A stretch of DNA of 64,000 nucleotides, taken from contig CM070730.1 in the NCBI GenBank assembly GCA_036346275.1, positions 41,276,918-41,340,917 on the forward strand. Direction: 5' to 3'. Positions 1 through 9,729 of the stretch are shown here, piece by piece. Each line of letters begins with the position of its first letter. Positions within the stretch are counted from its first letter, which is position 1. The notes below the pieces were generated by a model. That model searched no databases, was not told where the DNA came from, and saw only the letters and a list, made by a program, of their open reading frames with translations. The stretch comes from Otatea glauca. Its lineage: Eukaryota; Streptophyta; Magnoliopsida; Poales; Poaceae. A program made the position numbers and the translations under genes.

Positions 1-640
1 AGCGCGATATCTCCCTTCTCCACATGGTCTCTAAGGAAGTGATATCTAATATCAATGTGCTTGGTCCGGGAATGTTGTAATCGGGTTTTTAGCAATGCAA
101 ATAGCTGAAGTGTTGTCACGTAAAAGTGGCACACTCTCTATCTCTAACCCATAGTCCCGTAAGGTCGATCTCATCAAAGCACTGCTACAAAGAATCGGTC
201 AGTAGCAACATACTCGGCCTCGGTGGTGGATGTGCAACCCTGCATCGCTTCCTAGATGACCAAGAAACAAGAGAAGTGCCAATGAATTGGCAAGTGCCGA
301 AGTGCTTTTCCTATCTATCCTACTGACCAAAGAAAGTCGGCATCGGAAAAGGCTCTAAGAGATAGACAAGAAGACGAAGAGTACCAAATACCATAATCGG
401 TGGTAGCACGAAGGTACTCAAGATGCGCTTGACCGCTGGTGTGAGAGGCGCGAGGTGAAGCTTGAAATCGAGCGCATGCACACACACATCAAAATGTATG
501 TCCGGCCTCAAGCGATGAGGTACAAGAGGGAGCCGATAATGCTCAAAGTCCTTTTGATCGCCAGGCTCACCATCCTCATCGGGCTCGAGGACGTAAGTGG
601 TGGCCATAGGAGTCATCACCGGCTTCCCATCGACATATCA
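1..640 (-). pseudogene. copia RNase H domain remnant
   Basis: On the minus strand this stretch reads as the end of a copia polyprotein. Around 360-440 it contains a PAVKRILRYL-like block, then a LRAFSDADF-like block that in the family holds RNase H catalytic aspartates. Near 190-215 there is a TSTTEAEYVA-like block with the conserved Glu. In the first 120 bases come a DNTSAICIAKNP-like block and the C-terminal IRYHFLRDHVEKG-like motif. The blocks fall in different frames with stops between them, so no intact enzyme can be made. RNase H removes the RNA strand during reverse transcription. The identification rests on motif order; the exact domain limits are approximate. Confidence 0.8.
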
Positions 641-699
641 AGCGCCTCAAGAGGTCACGGTATATTTGCCTTGATGCAAGAAAGTACCCTCCGAGTCCG

Positions 700-1443
700 C
701 TTGATTTGGAAGCCAAGAAAGTAGCTCAACTCGCCCATCATACTCATCTCAAACTCTGTGCTCATCACCTCGTAAAACCGAGACACAAGCGAATGAGACG
801 AGCCACCAAAATGATATCGCCCACATAAACCGACAAGAAGAAAATGAGACTCATGGTGTCCGATGAATGAGTTTTGTCTACTATACCCATTTTAAAGTCA
901 TGGTCGAGAAGATAAGACTTGAGCCTCTCATACCATGCTCTGGGGGCATGCTTGAGTCCATACAAAGCTTTGGAGAGCTTGTATACATGACTCAGAAACT
1001 TGGGGTTCTCGAATCCGGAGGTTGTTTGACATAAACCTCTTCCTCAATATAGCCATTGAGGAATGCACTCTTGACATCCATTTGATAGAGCTTGAAACCA
1101 TGGGATGCAGAGAATGCAAGGTGATCCTAATAGCCTCTAGTCTAGCTACAGGGCAAAGGTCTCCTCAAAGTCAAGACCTCAACCTGAGAAAAGCCCTATG
1201 CAACTAGCCTAGCCTTGTTGCGAATGACAACCCCATCCTCACTCTGCTTGTTTTTGAACACCCACTTGGTCCCAATGACATTATGACCAGATGGGGGCTC
1301 GACAAGCTGCCATACCTTGTTCCTCTCAAAGTTCTCAAGTTCTCATGCATAGCATTAATCCACGATTCATCTGATAATGCATGAGAAACATCCTTCGGCT
1401 CAAAGGAGGCAACAAAGGCAGAGTGGAGGTAGAAACTGGACAA
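700..1443 (-). pseudogene. copia reverse transcriptase remnant
   Basis: The RT domain begins near 1420 with an FEPKDVSHALSDESWINAM-like block, the start of the copia RT family (RVT_2). Around 1080-1110 there is a MDVKSAFLNG-like block with the first catalytic Asp. Near 940-970 is the YGLKHAPRAWYERL block. The active-site motif, normally YVDDI, reads YVGDI near 820, so one catalytic Asp is replaced by Gly. Stops and frameshifts separate the blocks. RT copies element RNA into DNA in the cytoplasmic particle. This copy cannot work, both from the frame breaks and from the active-site loss. Confidence 0.85.
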
Positions 1444-1789
1444 ACCTAATTTTGAGCGAGTGACCCGCTCAAACAGATCACCAATGATCTAATCAGGTGG
1501 ATGAGCTTTTTGATATGACGGGAGGACTGTATAGAAGTGGCCTCTACCTCATGCATGTAAGAGGTAGGAGCAGAGCCACTCACCGCAGGAGAGCTCAAGG
1601 CAAGGGTGGTCTCCCGAGGTGCAAAATGGAAACAGGAGGCACCTCGGTGTAGAGGGACTGGATCCGATGGAACACCATCATCTCCATCATCCTCATCTTC
1701 TACAAAGATGGTCTCGGAGGGATAAGAAGAGCTCAAACATCGTGTCTAGCTCCTGGCTAGCCTCATCAAAGGTCACATCACAGTCTCTA
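1444..1789 (-). pseudogene. copia integrase-RT linker
   Basis: This is the region between the integrase and RT domains. An open stretch from 1736 to 1446 on the minus strand encodes an acidic, Ser/Pro-rich sequence (a run of EDEDDGDD near its start) with no enzymatic motif. Low-complexity linkers at this place are usual in copia polyproteins. I see no separate gene here. Confidence 0.6.
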
Positions 1790-2640
1790 TGATCCTATGC
1801 GCATCAACGCCTGCACTTATAGCTACGAGAAGAAGTCGAGTAACCTAGAAAGATACCATCAAGAGCGAGACTCAAACTTATCTAGGTTACTAGACTTCAA
1901 GATAAAACACTTGCAACCAAAACGCGAAAATGAGACACACTGGGCTTTCGCCCATACCTCAACTCATAAGAAGTGCGATGCAAATGTGCTCTCAAAACAC
2001 GCGATAAGAAACATGGCAAGCAAGAGCTATAGCCTCACCAAAACTTCCTAGAGTATTGACTGCCTAGCATCGTCCCGCCATCTCAACTGTGGTCTGTTCT
2101 TCCTTTCCACTACGCCATTCTCACGAGGGGCGAGGGAGAAGAGAACCGATGCTCTAAACCGCACTCCACACAAAACTCTCAAAGTAGGAATTCTTGAACT
2201 CCGTGCCATTATCACTCAGATAGCTCGTAATGCACCTAGGAGCTCAATAGACAACCCTCTCGATCAAACCCTAAAGTGAGAAAGGTCTCATCCTTCGAGG
2301 CCATGAAGAATACCCAAGAGTATCTAGAAAAATCATCAACGATGACAAGAACATACCACTTCCTCCTGCCGATCAAGACTCTAGCCGGACCAACAAAGGT
2401 CCATATGTAAAAGCTGTCTGGTGCATCACCATCACTACGGTGGATCGGAGGATGAGAAGCAAGAACCATCTTGCCATGTCGGCAATGAGAGCAAACAAAG
2501 TCTTTGACCATCTTGAGTTTGGGCAAACCCGAATGAGATCGTGGTCGCTAACTCGGGTCAAATGATCAAAACCAATGTGACCAAGTCTCCTATGCCGAAG
2601 GAGAGATCACGGACTCGAAGCAATCAAACATCAAGAGAGT
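1790..2640 (-). pseudogene. copia integrase remnant
   Basis: The minus strand reads an integrase in order. Near 2580-2460 is a zinc-binding region (a GHIGFDHLTR-like block, then CSHCRHGK). At about 2400-2300 is the core, with TFGPARV-like wording and WYVLVIVDDFSRYSWVFF, where the family has catalytic Asp residues. Near 2060-2110 is an ERNGVVERKNR-like block with the catalytic Glu, followed down to about 1800 by a VFGCKCFILK...FESRS-like C-terminal region. Frames shift several times. Integrase joins element cDNA to host DNA; this copy is broken. The position upstream of RT confirms a copia rather than gypsy element. Confidence 0.85.
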
Positions 2641-2740
2641 CTCCGGAAGAAGCGTAAAAATCAGCACGAAAGATTCTCCCAAATCTAGAAATCCCAGAAC
2701 TAACCCTCCCGATGAATCAAGGATTCTACAGCATTACTCT

Positions 2741-3000
2741 TGAAACTTACCTCAAAGAGTCATCGATAAGCCGAGAAACAGAGAGCGATTGTATTGCGAC
2801 TACTTACTAAGGCAACATCTTTAAGAATGAAATTTTTGTTAATGCAAATGGTACCTTTAGCAATGACTCTACTCAAGATGCATCCCCAAAAGTGATTAAC
2901 TCATCACCGGGGCTCGGACTAGGAAGAGAACCAACGAGAATCTCCGGTCATATGACGAGAACAACCGAGTCAACAATCCAAACATCGCCCTTCCCCATCC
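2741..3000 (-). pseudogene. copia aspartic protease remnant
   Basis: Near 2970 on the minus strand is a WIVDS block at the place of the WI(L/V)DSG protease active site; the following Gly codon is not intact. Further on, around 2900-2790, come a DELITFGDAS-like block and a KGTICINKNFILKDVALV-like block, which in copia elements follow the active site and lead into integrase. The protease cleaves the polyprotein. Assignment is from short motifs in shifting frames, so limits are approximate. Confidence 0.6.
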
Positions 3001-3773
3001 GGATTTAACCCGATCAAGACACAAGAGAGAAAGATGACTCAAGATGGGATAGAGTGAAGACTTAGGAACCCAATATCAACCATACGACACCTCAGTACCA
3101 TCCACGTAAGAAGATCGACTCTATTGTCTCTCCGACGCTCAACTCTCACACGATCAGAGCAACTCGTAGATAATCTAGAGTCAAATCGGGTTGGCACGCT
3201 GTGGTGCAAAAGCGGACCATCCCAAAGAAGGTCTGCTCGATCTCCTACCGAAAACACCTCACGCCACGATATCTACCTCGATGGGAAAACGAGGAATATC
3301 AAGAAGACGACGAAAAGATCGACAACGACAGCTCCAGGGCTAAAACTCAAAGAACTAGCATGAAAACCGAAGTCCTGGGACGACGCCCAAACACAAAGCG
3401 ACTCTCTAACCTGTCTAGAAGCGGTGTGTCTTAGGAGCACTCAAAGTCCGGGATGACCTGAATACCCCTAAGAGCAACAACACGCCACGCCGAGTGATCT
3501 TGGTGCGCTTGAAGCGTAAATCTACTAGGTGACCATCCTTCTTACAGAAGGTGCATGTAGTTCACCTTGCTAGAGGCGTAGCAATAGGAGTAACACCCTT
3601 CTCGTGAGAAGTCCTATGGACAACCCCAGTGAGACCTAAACTTGGTGGTGCTCACTGGGAGCTACCACAATCTCACCACTCTTGGAGCCGCAAGACAATG
3701 GTGGGAGGATGCACCGGCGTGCTCAAGGGATCAAATCCTAGACCTTGATTGAATCTACTAATCTTGGATTGGT
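3001..3773. other. degraded copia gag-protease interval
   Basis: This stretch lies between the gag coiled coil and the protease remnant. Near 3530-3560, minus strand, a CKKDGHL-like fragment looks like part of a second CCHC zinc knuckle. The remainder has no family motif I recognise on either strand. The plus-strand open frames at 3124-3434 have no motif and are antisense to the element. Confidence 0.5.
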
Positions 3774-4964
3774 CTAGAATAAGATTGAGCTTCTTCTTGC
3801 TCTCCAACAAACTTCTCGAGAGTGCTCATAAGATCTTGGCAATCTCGGAAGAAAGAAGCACAAGAAGAACAGGGGAAGGAGAGGAAGAAGAAGAACCAGA
3901 AGAGAAGATCTCTCAAAGACGTGCTTTTTGTTCCTTAGCACGGCTGCCTCAATCTTGAGGGCCTCACAAGAAACGCAAGGAGCATCTCTAATCCTAAGGG
4001 TTTGGTCTTTTAACTTCTTCTTAAGCTCGACATGGATTTGATCCACATCATCCTTAACCCCAACACACAAAGAACAACCAGTTTGTGACTTAACTAGTAA
4101 ATCCTTAGCAAGTTGATCACACTTGACATTCAAAGCATCATTGTCAAGTTTTAGTTGCTTCTGACCCTCACATGAGCCGACCGGGTCCTTAGAAGCATGC
4201 AATTCAAGTTCATCATTTCTAGCGTAAAGCTTTCTAAGGTGTTCGCCATGGCATCAATTTCGCAAGCAATTTAGGGCAATTAGCACATGATGGAGTGGAG
4301 TGAGCATGAAGAAAACTAGCCTCAACAGAATAGCATCAATAGAACTAGTGCTAGCATTCTTCAACCTAAGACCATCAAGTTCAACAAGCACACTATCATG
4401 TATGGTCCTTAGGTTCTCCAACTCCACAAGAATAGCATCACACAAAGAGCAATCATCGGTGACTCTGGAGGAGAAGATCTAAGTGAAGCTAACTCCCGAG
4501 TCAAGGTACCTACTTCCTTCTCAAGCTCTGCACACCTAGCTCTAGCTCTAGCATGAAATTTTCCTAATTTGCGTAAAGCTTCGCTGAGCTGGTCATAGGA
4601 GGGTACCTCATCCAAGTCAGCCAGAGAGCTCGGAGTCGCCGATGTCGTTGGTGTCGGCCATGAAGCACATGCCGGAGAAGTCATCGCCGCCCTTCTTCTC
4701 TTGCGGATCATCCTCGCCTCGTCGCTCCATGTCTCCGTGTCGGAGAGGTTGATGTTGTCAAGCGCCGCGAGGACGCTGTGGAAGAGCTTCTTGTTCTTGG
4801 AGAAATTGCGGTACTTCTTCTCGTATACGGTTCACGAACCGAGGCATGTTGTTGCGGTTCTTGTCGGTGTAGTCGTTTGCCCGAACCGCCAACGCCGGTC
4901 TTGCCCTTCTCCGGCTTGGGATAGTTCGCCCAATGTGGTTGGGGCCACCACACTCAAGCAGTGA
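3774..4964 (-). pseudogene. copia gag C-terminal part: zinc knuckle and coiled coil
   Basis: Near 4930 the minus strand reads an ECGGPNHIG-like zinc-knuckle remnant followed by basic residues. From about 4640 to 3850, across three frames, it reads a long heptad-rich region: a DEVPSYDQLSEALRKL-like start, an ARCAELEKEVGTL-like helix, and then several Leu/Lys/Glu-rich stretches with repeated Cys-x2-Cys (CSLC, CVSC). I recall such an extended coiled-coil region from grass Sirevirus gag proteins, where it is thought to aid particle assembly. The Cys pairs may be additional metal sites. The reading frame is broken near 4710, 4410 and 4230. Confidence 0.65.
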
Positions 4965-5034
4965 TCATGCCACCTCTCTTCCTCTCTCTCACCCTCTTGT
5001 ATGCATGAGAAAACTTATAGCGAGAAGAGCAAGC

Positions 5035-5758
5035 TCATTTTCTGAAATTTTCCAGCTTGGTCATCGCTAGCTCGCAAAGGGCGTAAAGAGAGAAACCAAT
5101 AGAAGGATCAAGAAGAAGATCCAATGGGATCGGTGACCAAAGCCATCGATCGAGATTTCGTCTTCCGAGAGACGACATTGATCTCATGAGTCTTGAGGCG
5201 GAATAAAGCCCGCCAAGAGTCGAGTCGATAAGTCGGTAGTGTCCTTGATGGTGGTCACCTTCATCTCCCAAACCCAAGGTCGAGTGCGGTCAAGAAATGC
5301 CGAGCATTGTCCAAGTCAGGTATATGCAACCAACCGCTCGGAGGTCGCCAAAATCTTTGTAAACCGACCAAAACACTCGCCGAGACTCTCACCGGTAGCG
5401 TTGATCAAACTTGTTGTACTCGCTTGAACTAGTCTTGCTCACGCCTTGATTTGAGTAGAGCCCTCATGGTAAGCATCGAGGGTTACCCAAATCTCGTGAG
5501 CGGAGCGAAGGTGAGAAATCCTATCATACTCACCGCATGCTAAGACCCAGATGAGAATGTTCCTTGCCTTAGCATTCGCCTCAACGCCAACCATATTGAT
5601 GGCCGTGACATTTTCATCAACAGGAACCTCATACGGAGTTTCACCTTCGCCATATCGTAGCCCTGGCAAAGTGATGTATGACTCCATCCGGACTTCCAAA
5701 AAGGAAAATCAACTCCATTAAAGATGGGAGGCTTGGTGGAATATTTGTCCGTCGCCAT
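5035..5758 (-). pseudogene. copia gag N-terminal domain (UBN2-like)
   Basis: Translation would begin at the ATG ending at 5758, about 40 bases after the primer site, the usual spacing for a copia gag. The start reads MATDKYSTKPPIFNGVDFPF, matching the copia gag opening in which a FNG...FWK motif precedes RMESYI. A frameshift separates the FWK block from the RMESYI-like block near 5690. Further on are AKARNILIW-like and EIWVTLDAYHEG-like blocks and, near 5250-5190, a block matching the VTTIKDTTDLSTLTL part of the UBN2 gag family. Gag forms the virus-like particle. At least three frame breaks make it a pseudogene. Confidence 0.8.
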
Positions 5759-5798
5759 GGCTCTTGAGATCGATCAAGATCTAGAAAGAGCAGAACCG

Positions 5799-5810
5799 GC
5801 TCTGATACCA
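5799..5810 (-). promoter_or_regulatory. copia primer binding site (tRNA-iMet)
   Basis: The minus strand reads TGGTATCAGAGC two bases inside the LTR boundary, complementary to the 3' end of plant initiator tRNA-Met. This primes minus-strand cDNA synthesis. Confidence 0.92.
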
Positions 5811-5812
5811 AT

Positions 5813-7446
5813 TGAAGGACCAAGATGGCGAACAGAGGGGGGGTGAATGGACGCAAATAAAAATTCCCCCAAAATACTCCAACAAAAACCTCGACAAGAT
5901 CGCTCAAAGGAAATTGTGAAAAACCTGAAAAACTAGACAACTATGTGTACCCCAAGCTTGCATGGATAAGTAACATAAAATATGTGGGGATTTTTGAGTC
6001 ACAATCCTGGTTGTCTAGTGTCCAAAATAAAGAGGAATCAATTCAAACTCTTGCTTTTAGAAAGGACATCAATTCAAATCACAAAAGTCACTTTCAGAAA
6101 AGCAAAAGCAGAATTTCCAGAACTTGTCCTCAAATTACACAGGAGGTTGGTGGGTTTCTGCAGCTCACAAAATTCTGAGAAGTTTTATTCCTATGAGCAT
6201 CAGAGTTGTGAAGAACTCCACCAAATTTCTCCTTAGAAAGCCTTACAGAAAAAATAGGAAAAATCTAAGAACATAGTATGCTCAAGAACTTCAAGCAGAA
6301 AGTTTGGGGCTCGGTTTTCACCTCATGTCGCCCAAACGGTGCAACAAGTGAACACCAAAATTTTTCTGCAGGTGTATATCAGAGTCCCGCACCTCCTCAA
6401 GCAAGAATCACTCAAAAAAGAGTTTCCTATATTTTTACAAAAATCAAACACTGACTGCTGCGCGAAGAACAAGTTCTGAACAAAGTAGGAACTTGAAAGA
6501 AAAGATGTTCTCTACTCAATCCAAGAGTGCAAAAGAGATGTAAAACCATATGAACACACTCAAAACTTCCAAGATCAGCAGCATTTAGAAGGAGGAGGCA
6601 AATCCAAATTACTTGAAAGTAAATTATGGAATGTAATTATGGAAAGTAAATGCTGAATTTAAATTATGAAAGTAAAGACATAATGTAAATGCGCAAAATA
6701 AATTCAGAGGTGGATGGAAAAAACTTTCATTTCTGGAAGGGGAGGTTACAAAGCCTCACATTCATGTGGGCAAAGCTCAAATGAGCATCAAAAACCTCAA
6801 CGCCTTCAAGGGAAGGAGGCTACCCCTCCACCCCTATTTATACTACTCTTGGGCCACCTACTACCCTTGGATGAGTCCCTCAACCCCACAGCACTCATCT
6901 AAGGGCTAGGATTAACCTACACACACAGCCTTGCAAGTGCTAACCCAAAACCCACACACATACCGGGTTTTCTTGCACGGTTTTCAAAGCATACTACCTA
7001 GACCCGCTAACCTATCAACTAGACCTCAATCCGACGGCCCTCATTGATCCACGTGGCATCTAGCTAGCATCAACTCCTTTCCTTGTCTTCTTGAATTGCC
7101 CGGACTCCGTCTCCGATCATCTTCCGGCGATCTCCCAACCGTCTGGACCTCCGACGCCTCGCCTAGTCCCGGCCATCCTTCGCCTCACCATGACCTAGCA
7201 CCGTCGCCCTGCAACCATCAAAGACAAGGAAACTCCTCACATAGCAATGCCCACAAAGATGTGCAATAAACCATCCAACTCATCACTACCGCGTCCATAC
7301 GACCGGTAGTGCCACTCCTGACAAAGACAACTCAAATTGCTTCATTTTGAAAATCAATCCAAATCAAACTCAAACTTGAGCACACCTTGCTCAAATAAAG
7401 TCAAATACTCATCACAAACATGGATGGACCTCCACATGGTCCTTCA
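5813..7446 (-). repeat. copia 5' LTR (1,634 bp)
   Basis: The LTR ends form a perfect 10-bp inverted pair, TGAAGGACCA on the left and TGGTCCTTCA on the right, and start and stop with TG/CA. The primer site abuts the left end and gypsy G1 sequence abuts the right end, so both limits are exact. It holds AT-rich sequence on the primer side and a more mixed half toward 7400. I see no convincing coding frame inside. Its promoter should drive the minus strand, but I could not place a TATA box with confidence. Confidence 0.92.
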
Positions 7447-7942
7447 TGCTGGCACTCTGAGACATTTCTTAAGTTATGACACATGAAACACGTCATGCAC
7501 TCCTGCCAAAGACTGAGGTAATTCCAACTGATAGGCCACCTCTCTTCAATGGCTTAAAATTTTGAACGGACCAATATATCTTGGTGCAAGCTTCCCTTTA
7601 ACGTGAAATCTTTTAACACCCTTAAGAGGGGTAACCCTGAGATACACATAATCCTCTGGCTCGAAACTCAAATCTCGGCGTCATTTATCAGCGTAGCTCT
7701 TTTGCCTTGACTGCGCTATCTTCAACCTCTCTCTGATCATCGCAACTTGATTTTTTGCTTCCTTGAGAATATCTGGTCCAAACACCAAACGCTCTCCCGT
7801 TTCATTCCAATTTAACGGAGTACGACAAGCACGTCCGTACAACGCCTCAAACGGTGCCATGTGCAAGCTAGCTTCATAGCTATTATTGTAACTAAATTCT
7901 GCATACGGCAAACATTTGTCCCAAGATGTAGCATAAGCTAAA
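7447..7942 (-). pseudogene. G1 integrase C-terminal part
   Basis: This is the distal piece of the G1 integrase, cut off by the CACTA insertion on one side and by the copia LTR on the other. On the minus strand it reads a WDKCLPYAEFSYNNSY-like block, FEALYGR, a RERLKIAQSRQKSYADK block, a VYLRVTPLKGVKRFHVKGK-like GPY/F-type region and a HDVFHVS-like block before ending at KKCLRVPA. A stop follows the SYADK block, and there are others. The chromodomain that should follow lies beyond the copia element, outside the window. The GPY/F region belongs to chromovirus integrases. Confidence 0.88.
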
Positions 7943-7976
7943 CACTACAAGAAACAGAGAAAAATTCGTGGGCCCA
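7943..7976 (+). repeat. CACTA left terminal inverted repeat
   Basis: It begins CACTACAAGAAA. It pairs with the right end over roughly 34 positions with only a few mismatches. The first subterminal unit (ATTCGTGGG) is part of it. AAA at 7940-7942 is the target duplication. Confidence 0.95.
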
Positions 7977-8240
7977 AAAAAAACCCACGAATTTATTTGT
8001 TTAAATTCGTCGGTTTGTATAAAACCCACGTTTTTAATTAAATTCGTGGGCCAAAATGAAACCCACGAATTTAATCATTTAAATTCGTGCGCCAGATGTA
8101 CCCCACAAATTTAAACATTTAAATTCGTGTGCAAAAAAATTACCCACGAATTTAAAATTTTAAATTCGTGGGCTACCAATTACCCACGAATTTAAATTTT
8201 TAAATTCGTGGGCCCACCTTCCCCACGAATTTAGCCCAGG
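7965..8240 (+). repeat. CACTA left subterminal repeat array
   Basis: About 14 copies of the unit AAATTCGTGGG or its complement lie here, in strictly alternating orientation every 15-25 bases. Several are variants (ATTCGTCGG, ATTCGTGCG, ATTCGTGTG). Subterminal arrays in En/Spm elements bind the TNPA-type protein. The alternating orientation makes a series of potential short hairpins. The match to the right array shows that both ends share the same binding unit. Confidence 0.9.
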
Positions 8241-9135
8241 CAAAAAAACCCTATGGCCCGCACGCGCCCAGCCGAGACGCTGCCTCATCCCCACGCCCAC
8301 GGGCGGCGTCGCCGCCCGCGCCGCCGCCTGCAACTGCCGCGCGCCCCGCCCGTGTCCGCCGCCCGACCCGCCTGCGCGCCGCTCCACTCGGCCTGAGCCA
8401 CCCTCCGTAGCCGCCCTCAGCGCCGGCTGCCCGCTCGGCCGCCGAGACCCGCCACGGCCCTCCGCCGCCGCCGGCCGGTCACGCCCCACTGCCCCTCACC
8501 CGGTCGACCACGTGCGCCGGCCTGCCCCCCCACCCGCCTGCCTTCGCCGCCGCCGCCGGCCGCGGCCGCCACGCGCCGCCAATGGCGGCCATCGGTCGGA
8601 CCCACCCCCGCCCGTCCCGCCACCCCGCCGCAGCGCTGTGGCGGCACCGGCCCCACCTGCCAAGACCTCGCCCGGCCGGCCGCCCAGACGTGGTGCCACC
8701 CCACGCCGCCGCTACCAGCGCCGTCGCTCCGCCGCCACTGCCACATCGCCCGCCCCAGAGCCCGGCCCTCCTCGGCCGCCTGAAGCCGCCGGCCGCGCCG
8801 GCGCGTTGCCCGCCCATGACGCTGCCGCCCTGCCGCCGCCACCCACGCTGCCCCTTCCCGTGACGTCGCTTCAAGAAGCCGCCGGCCATGCGCCCCACAG
8901 CGCCGCTCGCCGTGTCACACGCCTCGCCGGTCGCCGAGACACCGCCTCGCCTACCGGCGGCCGGCGCTCACTCGCCCGGCTATCCGCCTCGCCGCGCCAC
9001 CGCCTCCACCCGCCCGCTTGTCCGCCCGCCTACCACCCATGCGCCATCGCCGCGCCGCCTCGCCAGTGCCGCCGGCCGTCGTTGGCGCCACCCCGCCTCC
9101 CGGACCCTCCGCGACGCCCCACCGGCGTTGGAGAA
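8241..9135. other. GC-rich, CpG-rich 5' region of the CACTA element
   Basis: This is almost pure C/G sequence, rich in CCGCC and CGCC tracts, between the left subterminal array and the start of the AT-rich leader. Long open frames exist on both strands (for example 8512-9240 plus and 8417-8842 minus), all low-complexity Pro/Arg/Ala or Gly/Arg. These are expected by chance from a stop-poor composition. A GGTATATT at 9136 could be a splice donor ending a leader exon. I cannot tell whether it is the transposon's own promoter and leader or captured host sequence. Confidence 0.5.
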
Positions 9136-9729
9136 GGTATATTTCTTCTCTTTTATATTCGTTTAAAGTTATTTCATCTCATTTTATATTCACGATATGA
9201 TATATATATATTTTTATTTTCTCGCTGCCGTTGTATATAACGTTAGAGTTTAGCGCTTGTGTCGACAAAGAGAGAGCATAGGCGTCACCCGTTCAGAACG
9301 GCGATCTCACATTTGCTTGTGAGGTGCGCGGTCCGAATTGTCCAACAGATTTTGATAGCCCGAGAATGTTGGTTGTTGCATAGGGCCTGTGGCGTGTTAG
9401 CGATCCGAACGTGATTTCGCCACATAACTCGTTGTTCTCCGACGCACCAAAGATCAGCGTGCGCTTGGAGAACAATAAGTTATGTGCCAAATTTCGCTCG
9501 GTCAGAAGCGACGCCACAAGTCGCATGCAATAGCCTCCATTCTTGGGTGGGTTTAGGACAAATCTTTCCTAATAGGGTTGTCTTTGTCACCTAAGCCATG
9601 GTCGACGCTGACATTGTTTCGTTTGTTTAGCTTTGATAATGGGTGACGATCGAAGGGCTTATGTATGATGATGGAGGAGTGATGGGGGCACTCAAGGAAT
9701 GGGGCAGATCACGGATGCTTTCTTGAAGC
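9136..9729. other. CACTA transposase leader or intron region, with a hairpin
   Basis: This AT-richer stretch follows the GC-rich block and precedes the transposase-like reading. Except for an imperfect inverted repeat (annotated separately) I see no conserved domain. It may be leader or first-intron sequence. Confidence 0.4.
9421..9486. repeat. imperfect 66-bp hairpin in the CACTA leader
   Basis: CACATAACTCGTTGTTCTCC on the left pairs with GGAGAACAATAAGTTATGTG on the right, with two mismatches in the 20-base arm and partial pairing further in (GACGC/GCGC). Loop sequence lies around 9446-9460. Function is unknown. Confidence 0.7.

Larger units (their letters stand above)
1..7446 (-). mobile_element. 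Ty1/copia retrotransposon (Sirevirus-like), 3' end beyond window
   Basis: A copia element lies on the minus strand. Reading right to left there is a 5' LTR, a tRNA-iMet primer site, gag, a degraded protease, integrase, reverse transcriptase and RNase H. Integrase before RT is the copia order. The long LTR, the gag-region coiled coil and the integrase and RT wording resemble the SIRE/Maximus lineage. The 3' LTR would lie left of base 1. The element sits in the C-terminal pol region of gypsy element G1: the LTR stops at 7446 and the G1 reading resumes at 7447. The flanking five bases TGCTG are the expected target duplication, but the partner copy is outside the window. All frames are broken, so the copy is dead. 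Confidence 0.93.

Noticed and set aside
3124..3434. Plus-strand frames of 77-79 codons
   Set aside because: They are antisense to the copia element, overlap each other and show no motif.
7965..8240. Regular short repeats as a possible CRISPR array
   Set aside because: Units alternate in orientation, there are no unique spacers of constant length, and the array lies at a CACTA end in plant DNA.
8417..9240. Long Pro/Arg- and Gly/Arg-rich open frames on both strands of the CACTA GC block
   Set aside because: They overlap on both strands, are low in complexity and arise from stop-poor GC-rich sequence. No conserved domain is visible.
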